Counted from the first letter of the stretch, positions 32,264 to 42,811 are shown. The stretch: DNA of 64,000 nucleotides from Anolis sagrei (GCF_037176765.1 NC_090023.1:143316366-143380365), one strand, 5' to 3'. Notes: a model not told the origin generated them from the letters alone. Numbers and translations: made by a program.

Positions 32264-32399
32264 CCTTCTGCACTGCCCTATATCCCGAAAACTGATCCCA
32301 GATTATCTTCTTATCCAAGATTATCTGGCAGTGGAGACTCGTATCAAAGCAGATAATCTGGAATGAGATCCTAGGCTGTAGGGCAGTGTAGATCCAGCC
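32264..32399. mobile_element. B-type palindromic MITE
   Basis: CTGCACTGCCCTATATCCCG and GGCTGTAGGGCAGTGTAGAT face each other around TTATCTGGCAGTGGAGAC. Confidence 0.7.
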
Positions 32400-32409
32400 T
32401 GTGTGACTT

Positions 32410-32703
32410 TTGGCAACTCATAAAAGATAAAGGTTTCCCGTGAAATTCTGGTGGACTCTGGGGGGGTGGTGCTCATCTCCATTTCTAAGCCAAAGAGCCG
32501 GTATTGTCCATAGACGGTATTGTCCTTAGGTCATGTGGCCGGCATGGAAAGCAGTTACCTTCCCACCAGAGCGGTCCCTATTGATCTACTCACACTTGCA
32601 TGTTTTCAAACTGCTAGGTTGGCAGAAGCTGGGCCTAACAGCAGGAGCTCACCCCGCTCCCTGGAATCCAACCGCTAACCTTTCATTCAGCAAGTTCAGC
32701 AGC
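32410..32703 (-). mobile_element. Sauria SINE
   Basis: GTGGTGCTCATCTCCATTTC, AGGTCATGTGGCCGGCATGG, CAAACTGCTAGGTTGGCAGA and tRNA-like ATCCAACCGCTAACC. Directly followed by a B-type MITE (32264-32399) through the spacer TGACTTTTGGCAACTCATAA. Confidence 0.85.
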
Positions 32704-32774
32704 AACTCTCTTTCATCCTGGGACTCTGGCAGAGGGGGATGTCTTGAGCAAGTCACGCTCTCTCAGCCTCAGGC

Positions 32775-32895
32775 TGGATCTACCCTGCCCTATATCCCAG
32801 GATCTGACCCCAGGCAGATTGAATCCTGTTATTATTTGGGAGATAATCTGGGATCAGATCCTGGGATATAGGGCAGCGTCGAAGGGGCTTCAGAG
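32775..32895. mobile_element. B-type palindromic MITE
   Basis: CTACCCTGCCCTATATCCCA and TGGGATATAGGGCAGCGTCG are inverted; GATCTGACCCC and GGGATCAGATC in the arms. Confidence 0.7.
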
Positions 32896-33099
32896 GGGAA
32901 AGGCAACTTCTTGTCTTGAAAAGTCGGAAAGGAAAAAGAGGACGCACAATAACAACAATAACATCCCACGAGAAACTTTGCATTTGGTCAGGGGAAAGTG
33001 GGGGGGGGGGGGGGAATGCTCCAAGTGAAAGGAAAACAAACTCGACCCTTCGAAGGATTGAGATTTAAAGGTGAGGGGGGGGGGGTTGCTCCGCCTCCC

Positions 33100-33364
33100 A
33101 CGCCTGTCTCATGTAAGGAAGAGAAGAAGGTGAGAGAGGGGGCGAAAGGGCGCCGGGACACTTGGGGCGACTGGGGGGTCCCTTGCGGGCGAGGCCTGGG
33201 CAGCCAATGGCGAGCGAGGGCTAAAGAGGGCGGGCGCGGAGGAGCCCAGGACCCCCGAGGGAGGGAGGGAGGGAGGAAGGGAAAGGAGGGAGAGAGAGGA
33301 GGGGGCTGCTGCTGCTCCTACCTCCTCTCCTCTCTGAGAGAGAGACTGAGAGAGAGAGAGAGCC
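33100..33364 (+). promoter_or_regulatory. NKX1-1: NKX1-1 CpG-rich promoter and 5' leader
   Basis: GC- and CpG-rich unique DNA just upstream of the start codon. A CCAAT box (CAGCCAATGG, 33201-33210) and a GC box (GAGGGCGGGCG, about 33226-33236) lie 130-165 bases before the ATG, followed by GA-rich repeats up to the ATG. No TATA box is obvious, as expected of a CpG-island developmental promoter. The transcription start is not determinable here. Confidence 0.6.
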
Positions 33365-33737
33365 ATGAACCTGCTGAGCGGCCGCGACGGGGCTCCTTCG
33401 GCAGCAGGAGCGGAGCCGGGAAGCAGCCCCGCCGAGGAGGAGCAGGCGCCGGGCTCAGGCTGCGGCTGGCGGGGAGGCGGCAGCATGGAGAGCCCGCCGC
33501 CCTACTCCTGCCCCGAAGGCGAGCGGGGCGGGGGCGGCGGCGGCGGAGGAGGAGGACCCCCCTTGGGCGGCGAAGGGCCGGCCTTGGGCCACCGCACCAC
33601 CCCCTTCTCCGTGCTGGACATCCTGGACCCCAACAAGTTCAACAGCAAGGCCCGGCGGGCCTGCGCCCTGCTCTGCAAAGCGGCCGAGGAGGCGGAAGAG
33701 GAGCCGCGACGGAGGAAGAGCCCCTTCGCCCCAGGCA
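33365..33737 (+). CDS. NKX1-1: NKX1-1 homeobox protein, coding exon 1
   Basis: First coding exon of an NK1-class homeodomain transcription factor, expected to act in the nucleus in developing neural and mesodermal tissue. It encodes residues 1-124 plus the first base of codon 125. What is seen: an Ala/Gly/Glu-rich start, a run of ten glycines (residues 55-64), then HRTTPFSVLDILDPNKFNSK at about residues 76-95. FSVLDILDP (81-89) is the eh1/TN-like motif of NK proteins, which in the family recruits Groucho/TLE corepressors; DPNKFNS matches NKX1-1 better than NKX1-2 (DPQKF in my memory of human). The exon ends GGCA before GTGAGT, a strong donor. The ATG at 33365 is chosen because it opens the frame after a GA-rich leader; an in-frame ATG at 33485 (residue 41) is the alternative start. 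Joining to 40167 keeps the frame and creates Lys125. Confidence 0.93.
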
Positions 33738-33849
33738 GTGAGTACCAGCCCCGCATCCACACGCACACAAGCCCCAAGTCCTGGGTCTGAGGCTTCAATG
33801 TCTCCTTCAGTCTCCTCTCTCTCACACACACTCTTTCTTTTTTCCTTAA

Positions 33850-34165
33850 AGGACAAATCAGACTAATTGTGAGCAAAACGCGGGTTTATCGCTGGAAAAA
33901 CAATTAAATCCCTTCGATTCCGTGGGCACGCCAAATGTGCTTAGCTGCCTAAAGAGGCTGCATAATATAACGGGGGGGGGGGGGGGGAGAGCCGGCCCTG
34001 GAGTGGCGCCTCGGCCACCAGCGGGTCGATATCCTATTATCGAATCGTGCATATCTCTTTCAAGCACCTTGCAAACCCCTCGCCTAACATCTAAATTATA
34101 GAGGGTCAAAATTCGGATAATTACTCGATTAAAACCTATTACACTTATTAGGGCTGCCCATCGAC
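33850..34165. promoter_or_regulatory. Candidate intronic enhancer(s) of NKX1-1
   Basis: Just inside intron 1, two repeat-free blocks flank a 16-G run: 33850-33970 (CAGACTAATTGTGAGC, AACAATTAAATCCC, TTAGCTGCCTAAAG) and 34000-34165 (ATCCTATTATCGAATCGTGC, ATCTAAATTATAGAGGGTC, GGATAATTACTCGATTAAAA). Homeodomain-type sites are dense. Confidence 0.45.
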
Positions 34166-34336
34166 CGGGGAAGGGCGCGCGACCTGGGCCGCAGATTGCT
34201 TCGCCTTGCCTTGGGACGACGACCCCCCCCCCCCCTTTCCTTTCTCCTTCCTTCCATCCCACTCTCCGCCCGGGACACGCGGGGAATCCGGGAAATCTAC
34301 GCGGGGTGACCTCCAGGCTCTGGCCTTTCCAGGCTA

Positions 34337-34530
34337 CATTGCACAGAACAGGATTATTCAACACTGCACTTTTCTGTAATGCAGCTTGAATCCACTTTCG
34401 TGGGAGTTGTAGTTTTGCAAAGTCTCCAGCTTTCTCCTCCCAACAGAGCTGGTGTTTCGCCAAGCCACAGCTGCCTCAGTTCCATGGTGAAGTGGAATCA
34501 AACTGCATCAACGATACAGTGCAGAATGCG
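34337..34530. mobile_element. C-type palindromic MITE
   Basis: CGTGGGAGTTGTAGTTTTGC core with ends ACATTGCACAGAACAGG and GATACAGTGCAGAATGCGC. Confidence 0.5.
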
Positions 34531-34599
34531 CTCGCTATTCCCTTTGGAGGCGGATCTGACAGTTGGCGGGAAGGAAGGAAGGCGCCCTTCGCAGGGATC

Positions 34600-34900
34600 C
34601 AGTCAATGTCTCCAACAGATCTCACAACCTCTGAGGATGCCTGCCACAGATGTGGGCGAAACGTCAGGAGAGAATGCTTCTGGAACATGGCCATACAGCC
34701 CGGAAAACTCAAAGCAACCCAGACAAGAGTTCTTTCTCTCACCCAGGACATTCCACATGTATATAAACCCCACTTGTCTAGTTTCCAACAGACCTCACAA
34801 CCTCTGATGATGCCTGCCATAGATGTGGGCGAAACGTCAGGAGAGAATACTTCTGGAACATGGTCATACAGCCCGGAAAACTCACAGCAACTCAATGCAC
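34600..34900 (+). mobile_element. Two direct copies of the Penelope 3' tail
   Basis: TCACAACCTCTGAGGATGCC..GGCGAAACGTCAGGAGAGAA..ATACAGCCCGGAAAACTC occurs at about 34620-34715 and, in the same orientation, at about 34794-34890, linked by the normal upstream part of the tail (CATGTATATAAACCCCACTT). A tail-to-tail direct array. Confidence 0.75.
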
Positions 34901-34959
34901 TTTGGAGCTGAATTATATGGTCAATGTGATGCAGCTCAAACTGCCTACTTTTGCAGCGT

Positions 34960-35080
34960 CCGGAGGGATCCACACTGCTATATAATGCAGATTCAGAAAG
35001 CAGGTTAACCGCACCGAACTGGATTATGTGAGTCTGCATTGCCATATAATCCATTTCAATGCAGTTCACCTGAAACTACA
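34960..35080. mobile_element. B-type palindromic MITE, diverged
   Basis: ATCCACACTGCTATATAATG, then ACTGGATTATGTGAGTCTGC and mirrored ATTGCCATATAATCCATTTC. Confidence 0.5.
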
Positions 35081-35142
35081 TTATATTCGTTTTTGAGTTC
35101 CTAAGTCCAACATATTTCTCCTCATAGTTAAAGCTGGGAGTC

Positions 35143-35291
35143 GGAGGCCCCTTCCACACAGCTGAATAAAATCCTACATTATCTGCTTTGAACTGGAACA
35201 TTTGGCAGTGTGGACTCAGATAACCCAGTTCAAATTGTGGGATTTTCTGCCTTGATATTCTAGGTTATATGGCTGTGTGGAAGGGTCCTAA
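35143..35291. mobile_element. A-type palindromic MITE
   Basis: GGCCCCTTCCACACAGCTGA to GGCTGTGTGGAAGGGTCC with mirrored arms and CTTTGAACTGG core. Confidence 0.8.
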
Positions 35292-35536
35292 GGGAATGGA
35301 AATTCTTGCCCGAGCGGAGGACACACGGGTACCCGCGTCTACATTGGCCATTTAACGCAGTTTCAAACTGGGGTGGAAGAAAGCGCTTTCTCGGTACATA
35401 AATGAGCAAACCTGCAACCCTCTTGTGGCGAGGCCACAAACCCGATGCACTTTCGCGCGCTTTTGTGGGAGTTGGTTAAGCAACTTGAAAACTACCTTCC
35501 AACCGCGTTAGACGCTCGGTGCATGTGGAGACTTGG

Positions 35537-35684
35537 GGCGCTTCCACTTAGCCCTATATCCCAGAATATCAAGGCAGAAAATGTCACAATATCTGCTTTG
35601 AACTGGATTACCTGAGTCCACACTCAGATATGAGATTTTCTTCCTTGATATTCTGGGATATAGGGCTGTGTGGAAAGGTCCTTG
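35537..35684. mobile_element. A-type palindromic MITE
   Basis: GGCGCTTCCACTTAGCCCTA to TAGGGCTGTGTGGAAAGGTCC (less the last base); arms CCCAGAATATCAAGGCAGAA and CTTGATATTCTGGGATAT. Confidence 0.8.
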
Positions 35685-35699
35685 GATGCTGGGCCGAAA

Positions 35700-36224
35700 G
35701 CGAGTAGCCCGGGACGCGCTGGGTTTGCTTCTGTTTTCTTTTTTTTAAAAGCCAAGAACTCTTGTCAGGAGGCAGCGTGGAGTCCGTCACGAAAAAAAGC
35801 GGTTCTTGGTTCGAATTTACGTAAATGGTGTTGGTTCCGATTTAGAGGAAGCGATGGTTGTGCGATTAGTTTTTAGGTGTTTTTTCCCCTTTTCATCCTC
35901 TCACAAAAAGAGACCAGGCCGTGGCGGGTATCAGCCTCGGTGGGAACTCGGGCGAGTCGGGAAAATATAAAATATTAAAATAAAAACCCCGCAGCGTCCT
36001 CTTTCTCCCCTTCTGACTTCCTCAGGGAATCTCTGTTCCCGGAGAAACGGGTCCTGGTTCCCCAAAAAAGCCACGCCGCGCTTCCCAGGCCTCGTAACGA
36101 GCGATTAATCTTACATATACGCCGAAATAAAGTTTAAAAATAGTTGCTGCGGTCTGGTTTGTGCGCCACACGAAGTGGGGACCTGCCACCGAGGCTGGTC
36201 TTTGGGCCCAAGGACATCCTCATA
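35700..36224. other. Intron sequence, unique
   Basis: No repeat recognised. 36085-36150 (TAACGAGCGATTAATCTTAC, GAAATAAAGTTTAAAAATAG) may be a small conserved block. Confidence 0.3.
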
Positions 36225-36950
36225 AAAGAAGAGAAGGAGGAGGAGGAGGAGAAGACCACGAAGAAGAAAGAGGAGTAAGAGGAGGAGGGTAAGAAGAGGA
36301 AGAAGAAGGAGGAAGAGGATAAGAAGATGATGAAGAAGAGGAGGAAGAAAGGAAGAGGAAGAGGGGAGAATAATAAGGTGAAGAAGAGGGAGGAGGAAGA
36401 GGAGGATAAGAAAATGAAGGCCAGGAAGAGGGGGAAGGTAAGATGAAGAAGAGGAAGAAGGAGGAGGAAGAGGAGGATAAGACAAAGAAGATGAAGAAGG
36501 AGGAGAAGAGGAGAAGGATAAGAAGAAGATGAAGAGGAGGATAAGAAGATGAAGAAGAGAAAGAAGGAGGAAGAGGAGGATAAGCTGACGAAGGCGAAGA
36601 GGAAGGAGGAAGAGGGGAAAGTAAGAAGATGAAGAAGAGGAAGAAGGAGGAAGAGGAGGATAAGAAGAAAATGAAGAAGATGAAGAAGAGAAAGAAGAAG
36701 AGGATAAGCTGACGAAGGCGAAGAGGAAGGAGGAAGAGGGGAAAGTAAGATGAAGAAGAGGAAGAAAGAGGAAGAGGAGGATAAGAAGAAAATGAAGAAG
36801 AGGAGGAAGAGGATAAGAAGAGGAAGAAGGAGGAAGAAGAGAATAAGAAGATGAAGAGGAGGAGGAGAGGAGAAGAAGAAGAGGAGGAGGACGAGGACGA
36901 GGATGCGGAGAAGGATAAGAAACGGAGGAGGAGTAGAATGAGGAGGACCA
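36225..36950. repeat. Purine tract (GAAGAG/GGA), partly tandem
   Basis: About 720 bases of A and G on the + strand. TAAGCTGACGAAGGCGAAGA recurs at 36581 and 36705, a 124-base period. Long open frames on the - strand (328 and 294 residues) are artefacts of this composition. Confidence 0.9.
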
Positions 36951-37840
36951 GTGATGAGTATGAGTATTTATTTTCCTTCTTTGCGGCTCCGAGGACCCAG
37001 GCAAGGAAAGAATCCACGGGAAGCGGTGTTTGTTTTCCTCTGAAACGAACAAGCAAGGGCTCCTCCGCCTGTGGAAATGTCTTCGAGTCCGGACCATCTT
37101 TCAAGGAGACTCCCCGAAGGGAAAAAGGCTCTTCTTAAAGAAGCCTCCCGAGCAGGGCGCTGGAAATGCCAAGGGGCCTTTGGGTAGAAGCCGAAAGCTT
37201 TGGGGCAGAGGCGGCGAGGAGGAGGAGAAGGAGGCCCTTCCTGTCCCGCGCGGATCGGCTCCCTATGAAAACACCCCGGCGCCTCAGGCCTGGAAACCAA
37301 ACGCGTTTGTTTACAATGCCGGGAGGCTTCGGAGCCACTTCAGAGAAGCCTTTCCCGCCTTCGAAGTGACAGGAACTCAAGCCGAACCTCTCCCCCCCCC
37401 CCCAATGCTTTTTAAGGCACTTCCCAGAGTAGTGAGGAATGTTTGAGTGTTCTGTCCCTTTCCCTTGTTGCCAAGAGGAAGGCGGGTCAAACAAACACTC
37501 GTCGAGGGCCGTTTTCCACCTTGGGAAAGACCAGACGGATCCAGAATAGGACACCGCCACTTAGGGACACACCATCACACCCCTATGTTGAAGATATGAT
37601 GAGACAATGCTGCCCCGTCCCGCCCTCTCAAAAAAGACCCCTATTTGGTGGCCCCTCTTCTCGGGACCGTGACTTGGGGGCTGCAGATGGGGGGCAATGC
37701 CTGGAGGGGCGAGGGGGGCCTTTGGGCTTTTGGTTTTGTTTCTATTTTAAAGGGAAACGCAGTCTAATAAAGCCACGGGAATAACAGTTTCCTAGGGCAG
37801 CAGCGCAGGTTTCCAGCACTTGAAAAGTTACCTTGTTGAA
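36951..37840. other. GC-rich unique intron sequence
   Basis: No recognised repeat. Contains CAAACGCGTTTGTTTACAAT (forkhead-type TGTTTAC) and several CpGs. Overlapping open frames on both strands show no protein family. Confidence 0.35.
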
Positions 37841-37846
37841 GGGCCC

Positions 37847-38292
37847 TTCCACACAGTCCTATAACCCAGAATATCAAGGCAGGGAACCCCATGTTACCTG
37901 CTTTGATCTGGAATATATGGCAGTGTAGACTTAGATAATCCAGTTCAAAGCAAATATTGTTAGTTGTTGTAGATTTTTCGGGCTGTATGGCCATGTTCTA
38001 GAAGCATTCCCTCCTGACGTTTCGCCTGCATCTGTGGCAAGCATCCCTCCTGACGTTTCGCCTGCATCTGTGGCAAGCATCCTCAGAGGTTGTGAACCTC
38101 ACAACCTCTGAGGATGCTTGCCACAGATGCAGGCAAAACGTCAGAAGAGAATGCTTCTAGAACATGGCCATACAGCCCGAAATACCTACAACCCAGTGAT
38201 TCCGGCCTTGAAAGCCTTCGACAATATATCGAATACTGTGGGATTCCCTGCCTTGATATTCTGGATTATATGGCTGTGTGGAAGGGCCCGGG
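37847..38292. mobile_element. A-type MITE split by a hairpin Penelope derivative
   Basis: The MITE starts GGGCCCTTCCACACAGTCCT and ends TATGGCTGTGTGGAAGGGCCC (last 20 of 21 bases). It is interrupted at about 37958-38228. The host reads AATATTGT before and AATACTGT after the insert, probably the target duplication. Confidence 0.8.
37958..38228. mobile_element. Hairpin-shaped Penelope 3'-tail derivative
   Basis: Left arm GATTTTTCGGGCTGTATGGC ... CCTCAGAGGTTGTGA meets right arm TCACAACCTCTGAGGATGCT ... GCCATACAGCCCGAAATACC. The left arm also holds a short direct repeat (TCCTGACGTTTCGCCTGCAT twice). Confidence 0.82.
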
Positions 38293-38426
38293 GAAAAAAA
38301 CATTTCTAGACTGGAAAGTGAGGGTCTATCTATCTAATTCCACTACGTAACAAAATTTGAAAATAAAATGTGTTCCTGCTTTGAAGGGGCTATTTCCTAT
38401 TTCATTGTGCGACAACTTATTTTGAA

Positions 38427-38582
38427 AGTAGTCCTCAGGCCCTTCCACACAGCCCTATATCCCAGAATATCAAGGCAGAAAATCCCACATTTTGAACTGG
38501 GATATCTTGAGTCCGGACTGCCATATATGCCAGTTCGAAGCAGATCACGTGTGATTTTATTCAGCTGTGTGGAAGGGGCCCT
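38427..38582. mobile_element. A-type palindromic MITE
   Basis: AGGCCCTTCCACACAGCCCT to CAGCTGTGTGGAAGGGGCCC; flanked by CCTCA-like words on both sides, possibly a short target duplication. Confidence 0.78.
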
Positions 38583-38785
38583 CAGTTATACTCCAGGTCG
38601 TGTTTTGGTGGCTGGCACAAACTGCTAAATTGGTCTGGACTCCATAAGATATTCACTGGAAAAGCTATGACAGGATGTCCCGCCAAAACAAAAGTTTTTG
38701 CAGTTTCATTACTTTTTATGGTAGAACCAGTTGAGAATCCGGGAACCAAAAAGTTATCTTGGGAGAAGCAAAAGGGAAGACGGAG

Positions 38786-39010
38786 GCCCCTTCCACACAG
38801 CTGAATAAAATCCCACATTTTCTGCTTTGACTATATGGCAGTGTGGACTCAGTTCAAAGCAGATATTGTGGGATTTTCTGCCTCGATATTCTGGGTTATA
38901 GAGCTGTGCAGAAGGGCCCTGAGTCCACACTACCCTATAACCCAGTTCAAAGCAGATATTGTGGGATGTTCTGCCTTGATATTCACAGCGTTATCTGGCT
39001 GTGTGGAGAG
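38786..39010. mobile_element. One complete and one half A-type MITE, adjacent
   Basis: 38786-38920 runs GGCCCCTTCCACACAGCTGA to AGAGCTGTGCAGAAGGGCCC. 38921-39008 repeats only the right half (CAGTTCAAAGCAGATATTGT, ATCTGGCTGTGTGGAGAG). Confidence 0.7.
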
Positions 39011-39184
39011 CGTTGGGGAACTTTCACAAAAAAGGTGCGTCCCTGAGGAAAGTCAGGAGAGGGCGGGGAGGGAATCGGAAAGTCTCACGAGGGTGTTGTT
39101 GTGTGGACTCCGGACTCTTTGGCCGTCGTCTAGAAGCATTTTCGGGGAGAGAGCGGATGAGCTCCCTCTATCAGCTCCAGCTCC

Positions 39185-39340
39185 TCATGCGAGGACATGA
39201 GAGAAGCCTCCCACAAGGATGTTAAAACATCACAACATCCGAACGTCCCCTGGGCAACGTCCTTCCAGATGGCCAATTCTCTCACACCAGAAGCAACTTG
39301 CACTTTTTCAAGTCGCTCCTGACACGACCAAAAAAATTCT
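39185..39340 (+). mobile_element. tRNA-type SINE, 5'-truncated
   Basis: ATGAGAGAAGCCTCCCACAA, GGGCAACGTCCTTCCAGATG and the tail AAGTCGCTCCTGACACGACC. Confidence 0.75.
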
Positions 39341-39540
39341 GACGTTTTCGCTTACATCTGAGGATCTAAAGATGCCAGCCACAGATGCAGTCGAAAGGCC
39401 AGGAGAAAGTGGTGCTAGAACACGGCCACACAACACCCCCAAATATATTGGGCTGTCGGGTGGCTGTGTCCTAGCAGCATTCCCCGAACCCGTTTCCTTG
39501 TTGAGAGAGAGAATTCAGTGTGTAGAGCAATTGCTGCCTT

Positions 39541-39899
39541 GGGTTGCGGTGAGTTTTCCGGACTATATGGCCATGTCCCAGTAGCATTATTTCCTGACGT
39601 TTCGCCTGTATCTATAGCAGGCACCCTGAGAGGTTTTGAAGTCTCACAACCTCAGAGAATAACCACGAGACGTCAGGAGAGGATGTTTCTGGGACATGGC
39701 CATACAGCTCGGAAAACTCACAACAATTTAGGGCCTTTCCACACATTATATCCCAGAATATCAAGGCGGAAAATCTCACATTGTCTGAGTGTGGACTCAG
39801 CTAACACAGTTCAAAGCAGATAGTGTGGGATGGTCTGCCTTGATATTCTGGGATATAGGTCTGTGTGGAAGGGGCCATGAAAGCCTTCGACAATACATT
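39541..39899. mobile_element. Hairpin Penelope derivative with 12-bp target duplication and nested MITE
   Basis: AATTGCTGCCTT at 39529-39540 and again at 39900-39911 bounds the insertion. Arms GAGTTTTCCGGACTATATGG and CCATACAGCTCGGAAAACTC are inverted. An A-type MITE (about 39733-39878, GGGCCTTTCCACACATTATA to GTGTGGAAGGGGCC) sits just before the end ATGAAAGCCTTCGACAATAC. An older tail fragment lies at 39340-39500. Confidence 0.85.
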
Positions 39900-39919
39900 A
39901 ATTGCTGCCTTTCAACTTT

Positions 39920-40068
39920 ATTTTTGTGTGTCAGGAGCGACTTGAGAAACTGCAAGTCGCTTCTGGTGTGAGAGAATTGGCCGTCTGCAAGGACGTTGCC
40001 CAGGAGACGCCTGGATGTTTTGATGTTTTATCATCCTTGTGGGAGGCTTCTCTCATGTCCCCTCATAC
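39920..40068 (-). mobile_element. tRNA-type SINE close to the NKX1-1 splice acceptor
   Basis: TGTCAGGAGCGACTTGAGAA, GGCCGTCTGCAAGGACGTTG, GTGGGAGGCTTCTCTCATGT. It ends about 100 bases before exon 2. Confidence 0.8.
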
Positions 40069-40138
40069 CTTCCAACTGCATGAGGGGCTATTTGAGGGGG
40101 TTTGTGAGGTAATTGGAGGGAAGACTGCGGAGGCCTAA

Positions 40139-41023
<885 letters not shown>

Positions 41024-41280
41024 GCCCACGCCGCGGACACCAGGACGCTTCCCCCGCTCGGCCCTCGCCGCCCCGCCCGCTCTCGGGCCTCAAAAGGGCG
41101 GGAAGAGAGCCCCGCTTTGGGAAAAGAACTCTTATTTCGGAACCAAACTTTTGTAATAATGTGTCTGTATATAGACCGTGTACATATATATATATAAAGT
41201 CCGAAGGAAGTGACCGGAAAGCACTTTGCTGCGAATAATACTAATACTACTAATAAAAGAATGAATGGGGGCGTCGAGGC
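41024..41280 (+). other. NKX1-1: NKX1-1 3' untranslated region
   Basis: Follows the TGA stop directly. It goes from GC-rich to AT-rich with short ATATAT runs and reaches a canonical poly(A) signal about 230 bases after the stop, so the inferred 3' UTR is short. Its end near 41280 is an estimate. Confidence 0.65.
41252..41257 (+). terminator. NKX1-1: NKX1-1 poly(A) signal AATAAA
   Basis: Canonical AATAAA hexamer in TAATAAAAGAATG, 229 bases after the stop codon, followed within 20 bases by a G/T-rich stretch. It is the first AATAAA after the stop. Confidence 0.7.
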
Positions 41281-41649
41281 TGCTTTGTCCCAAAGGCGGG
41301 TTCGCCTCTCTCCCCCTCCACCAGCCCTGAATCCCTTTGCTTCTTCCTTGCTGCTCCAGATGGAGCCAGATTTTTGCAATATGAGAAGGAACCGCTCGCG
41401 GTTTGAATATTTCCAATTTGCTCCTATTTTGGCCCTGGATAGGGAGCCAATTCCCACACCAAAAACTAAAATGTAGAACGGGAGTGAATGCGGAATAGCG
41501 GCCTCGAAGCGAAACGATTCCGGCGCTCTTTGTAGTGAAACGAAGACAGGGAAAGGCAGTGATGGGGCTTTCCTATTATATTGATTTTTAAAAAAATCCC
41601 TCGTCATTTCAGTAATGATTAGAAGCCCTTCATGGCTCAACATTATCAG
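41281..41649. other. Unique DNA downstream of NKX1-1
   Basis: Repeat-free sequence after the poly(A) signal, mildly GC-rich then AT-rich. No exon. Confidence 0.4.
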
Positions 41650-42811
41650 CCATTAAGTATTAATATTAATTAATAATATTAAGTGATAATAATAACTAAT
41701 ATCTATAATAATAATAATATAATAACTAATATCTAACAATATAAATATTATTAAGCTATGACTAAATAATGATATTTATTAATAATTATCAAGTGATAAC
41801 AATAGTATAATAATAATATCTATAATAATAATATAATAACTATAATAATAATATAATAATAACTCTATAATAATCTCTAACAATATAAATATTATTAAGC
41901 TATTATTAAATTATGATATCTTAATAATTATCAAGTGATAACATTAATAGTTCTTAAATAATAATAGTAATATCTAATAATAATATCAACATCAAAAATA
42001 TTATTAAGTAATAATATCTATTAATAATCACGTTAGTAGTTTAATAATATAATAATATTATAATAATAATATTATTATAATAATAATAATATAATAAGTA
42101 ATAATATTGATATGTATTATTATTTAAGCTATTATTAAATAATATCTATTAATTATGAAGCAATAACATTAGCATTATTTATTTATTTACTTAAAATATT
42201 TGTATACCGCTTTTCTCACCCCGAGGGGGACTCAAAGCGGTTTAATAGTTATTAAGTAATAATATTGGTATTCTATATTACTATTATTAAGTAATAATAT
42301 CTATCAATAATTATGAAGCAATCATGTTAATAGTTATTAAGTAATAATATTGGTATTCTATATTACTATTATTAAGTAATAATATCTATCAATAATTATG
42401 AAGCAATCGCGTTCAGTAATAGTAATAATAAGTAATAATATTGGTATCTATTATTATTAAAGTTATTAAATAGTAATAACAATTATGAAGCAATAACATT
42501 AATAGTTATTACGTAGTAATATTGGTATTATTTATTACTATTTTTAAGTAATAATATCTATTAATAATTATGAAGCAATCACGTCAATAGTTATTAAGTA
42601 ATATTGGTATTTATTATTATTAAAATTATTATTACATAATGATAACAATTATGAAACAATAACATTAGTTATTAAGTAATAATAGTTATATGTAATAATA
42701 ATAATATCAACATTAAAATTATTAAGTAATAACATCTATTAATAATTATGAAGCAATCACATTAATAGTAATTTAAAATATTTATTAAGAAATAGTTATT
42801 AAGAAATAGTT
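41650..42811. repeat. AT-rich (TAATAATAT) minisatellite region
   Basis: About 1.15 kb of ATTAAGTAATAATATTGGTA and AATAATTATGAAGCAATCA units. Two units at 42251 and 42336 are nearly identical (85-base spacing); further units are more diverged. A short - strand L2 3' end (TTGTATACCGCTTTTCTCAC, about 42175-42245) is embedded. Confidence 0.85.

Noticed and set aside
1-33000. Exons of FAM53A or another neighbour upstream of NKX1-1
   Set aside because: Expected from human gene order, but no exon-like frame with splice signals and recognisable protein was found.
32998-33741. 247-residue open frame covering NKX1-1 exon 1 in another frame
   Set aside because: It does not contain the FSVLDILDP motif and has no splice-compatible continuation; it is a CpG-island shadow.
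27606-34233. Many G or C runs of 10-18 bases (for example 27606, 27880, 28183, 31070, 33001, 33973, 34224)
   Set aside because: Could form quadruplexes near the promoter, but such runs are also typical assembly or polymerase noise and are common across this whole window.
36111-37104. 328- and 294-residue - strand open frames
   Set aside because: Product of the GAAGAG purine tract in the NKX1-1 intron.
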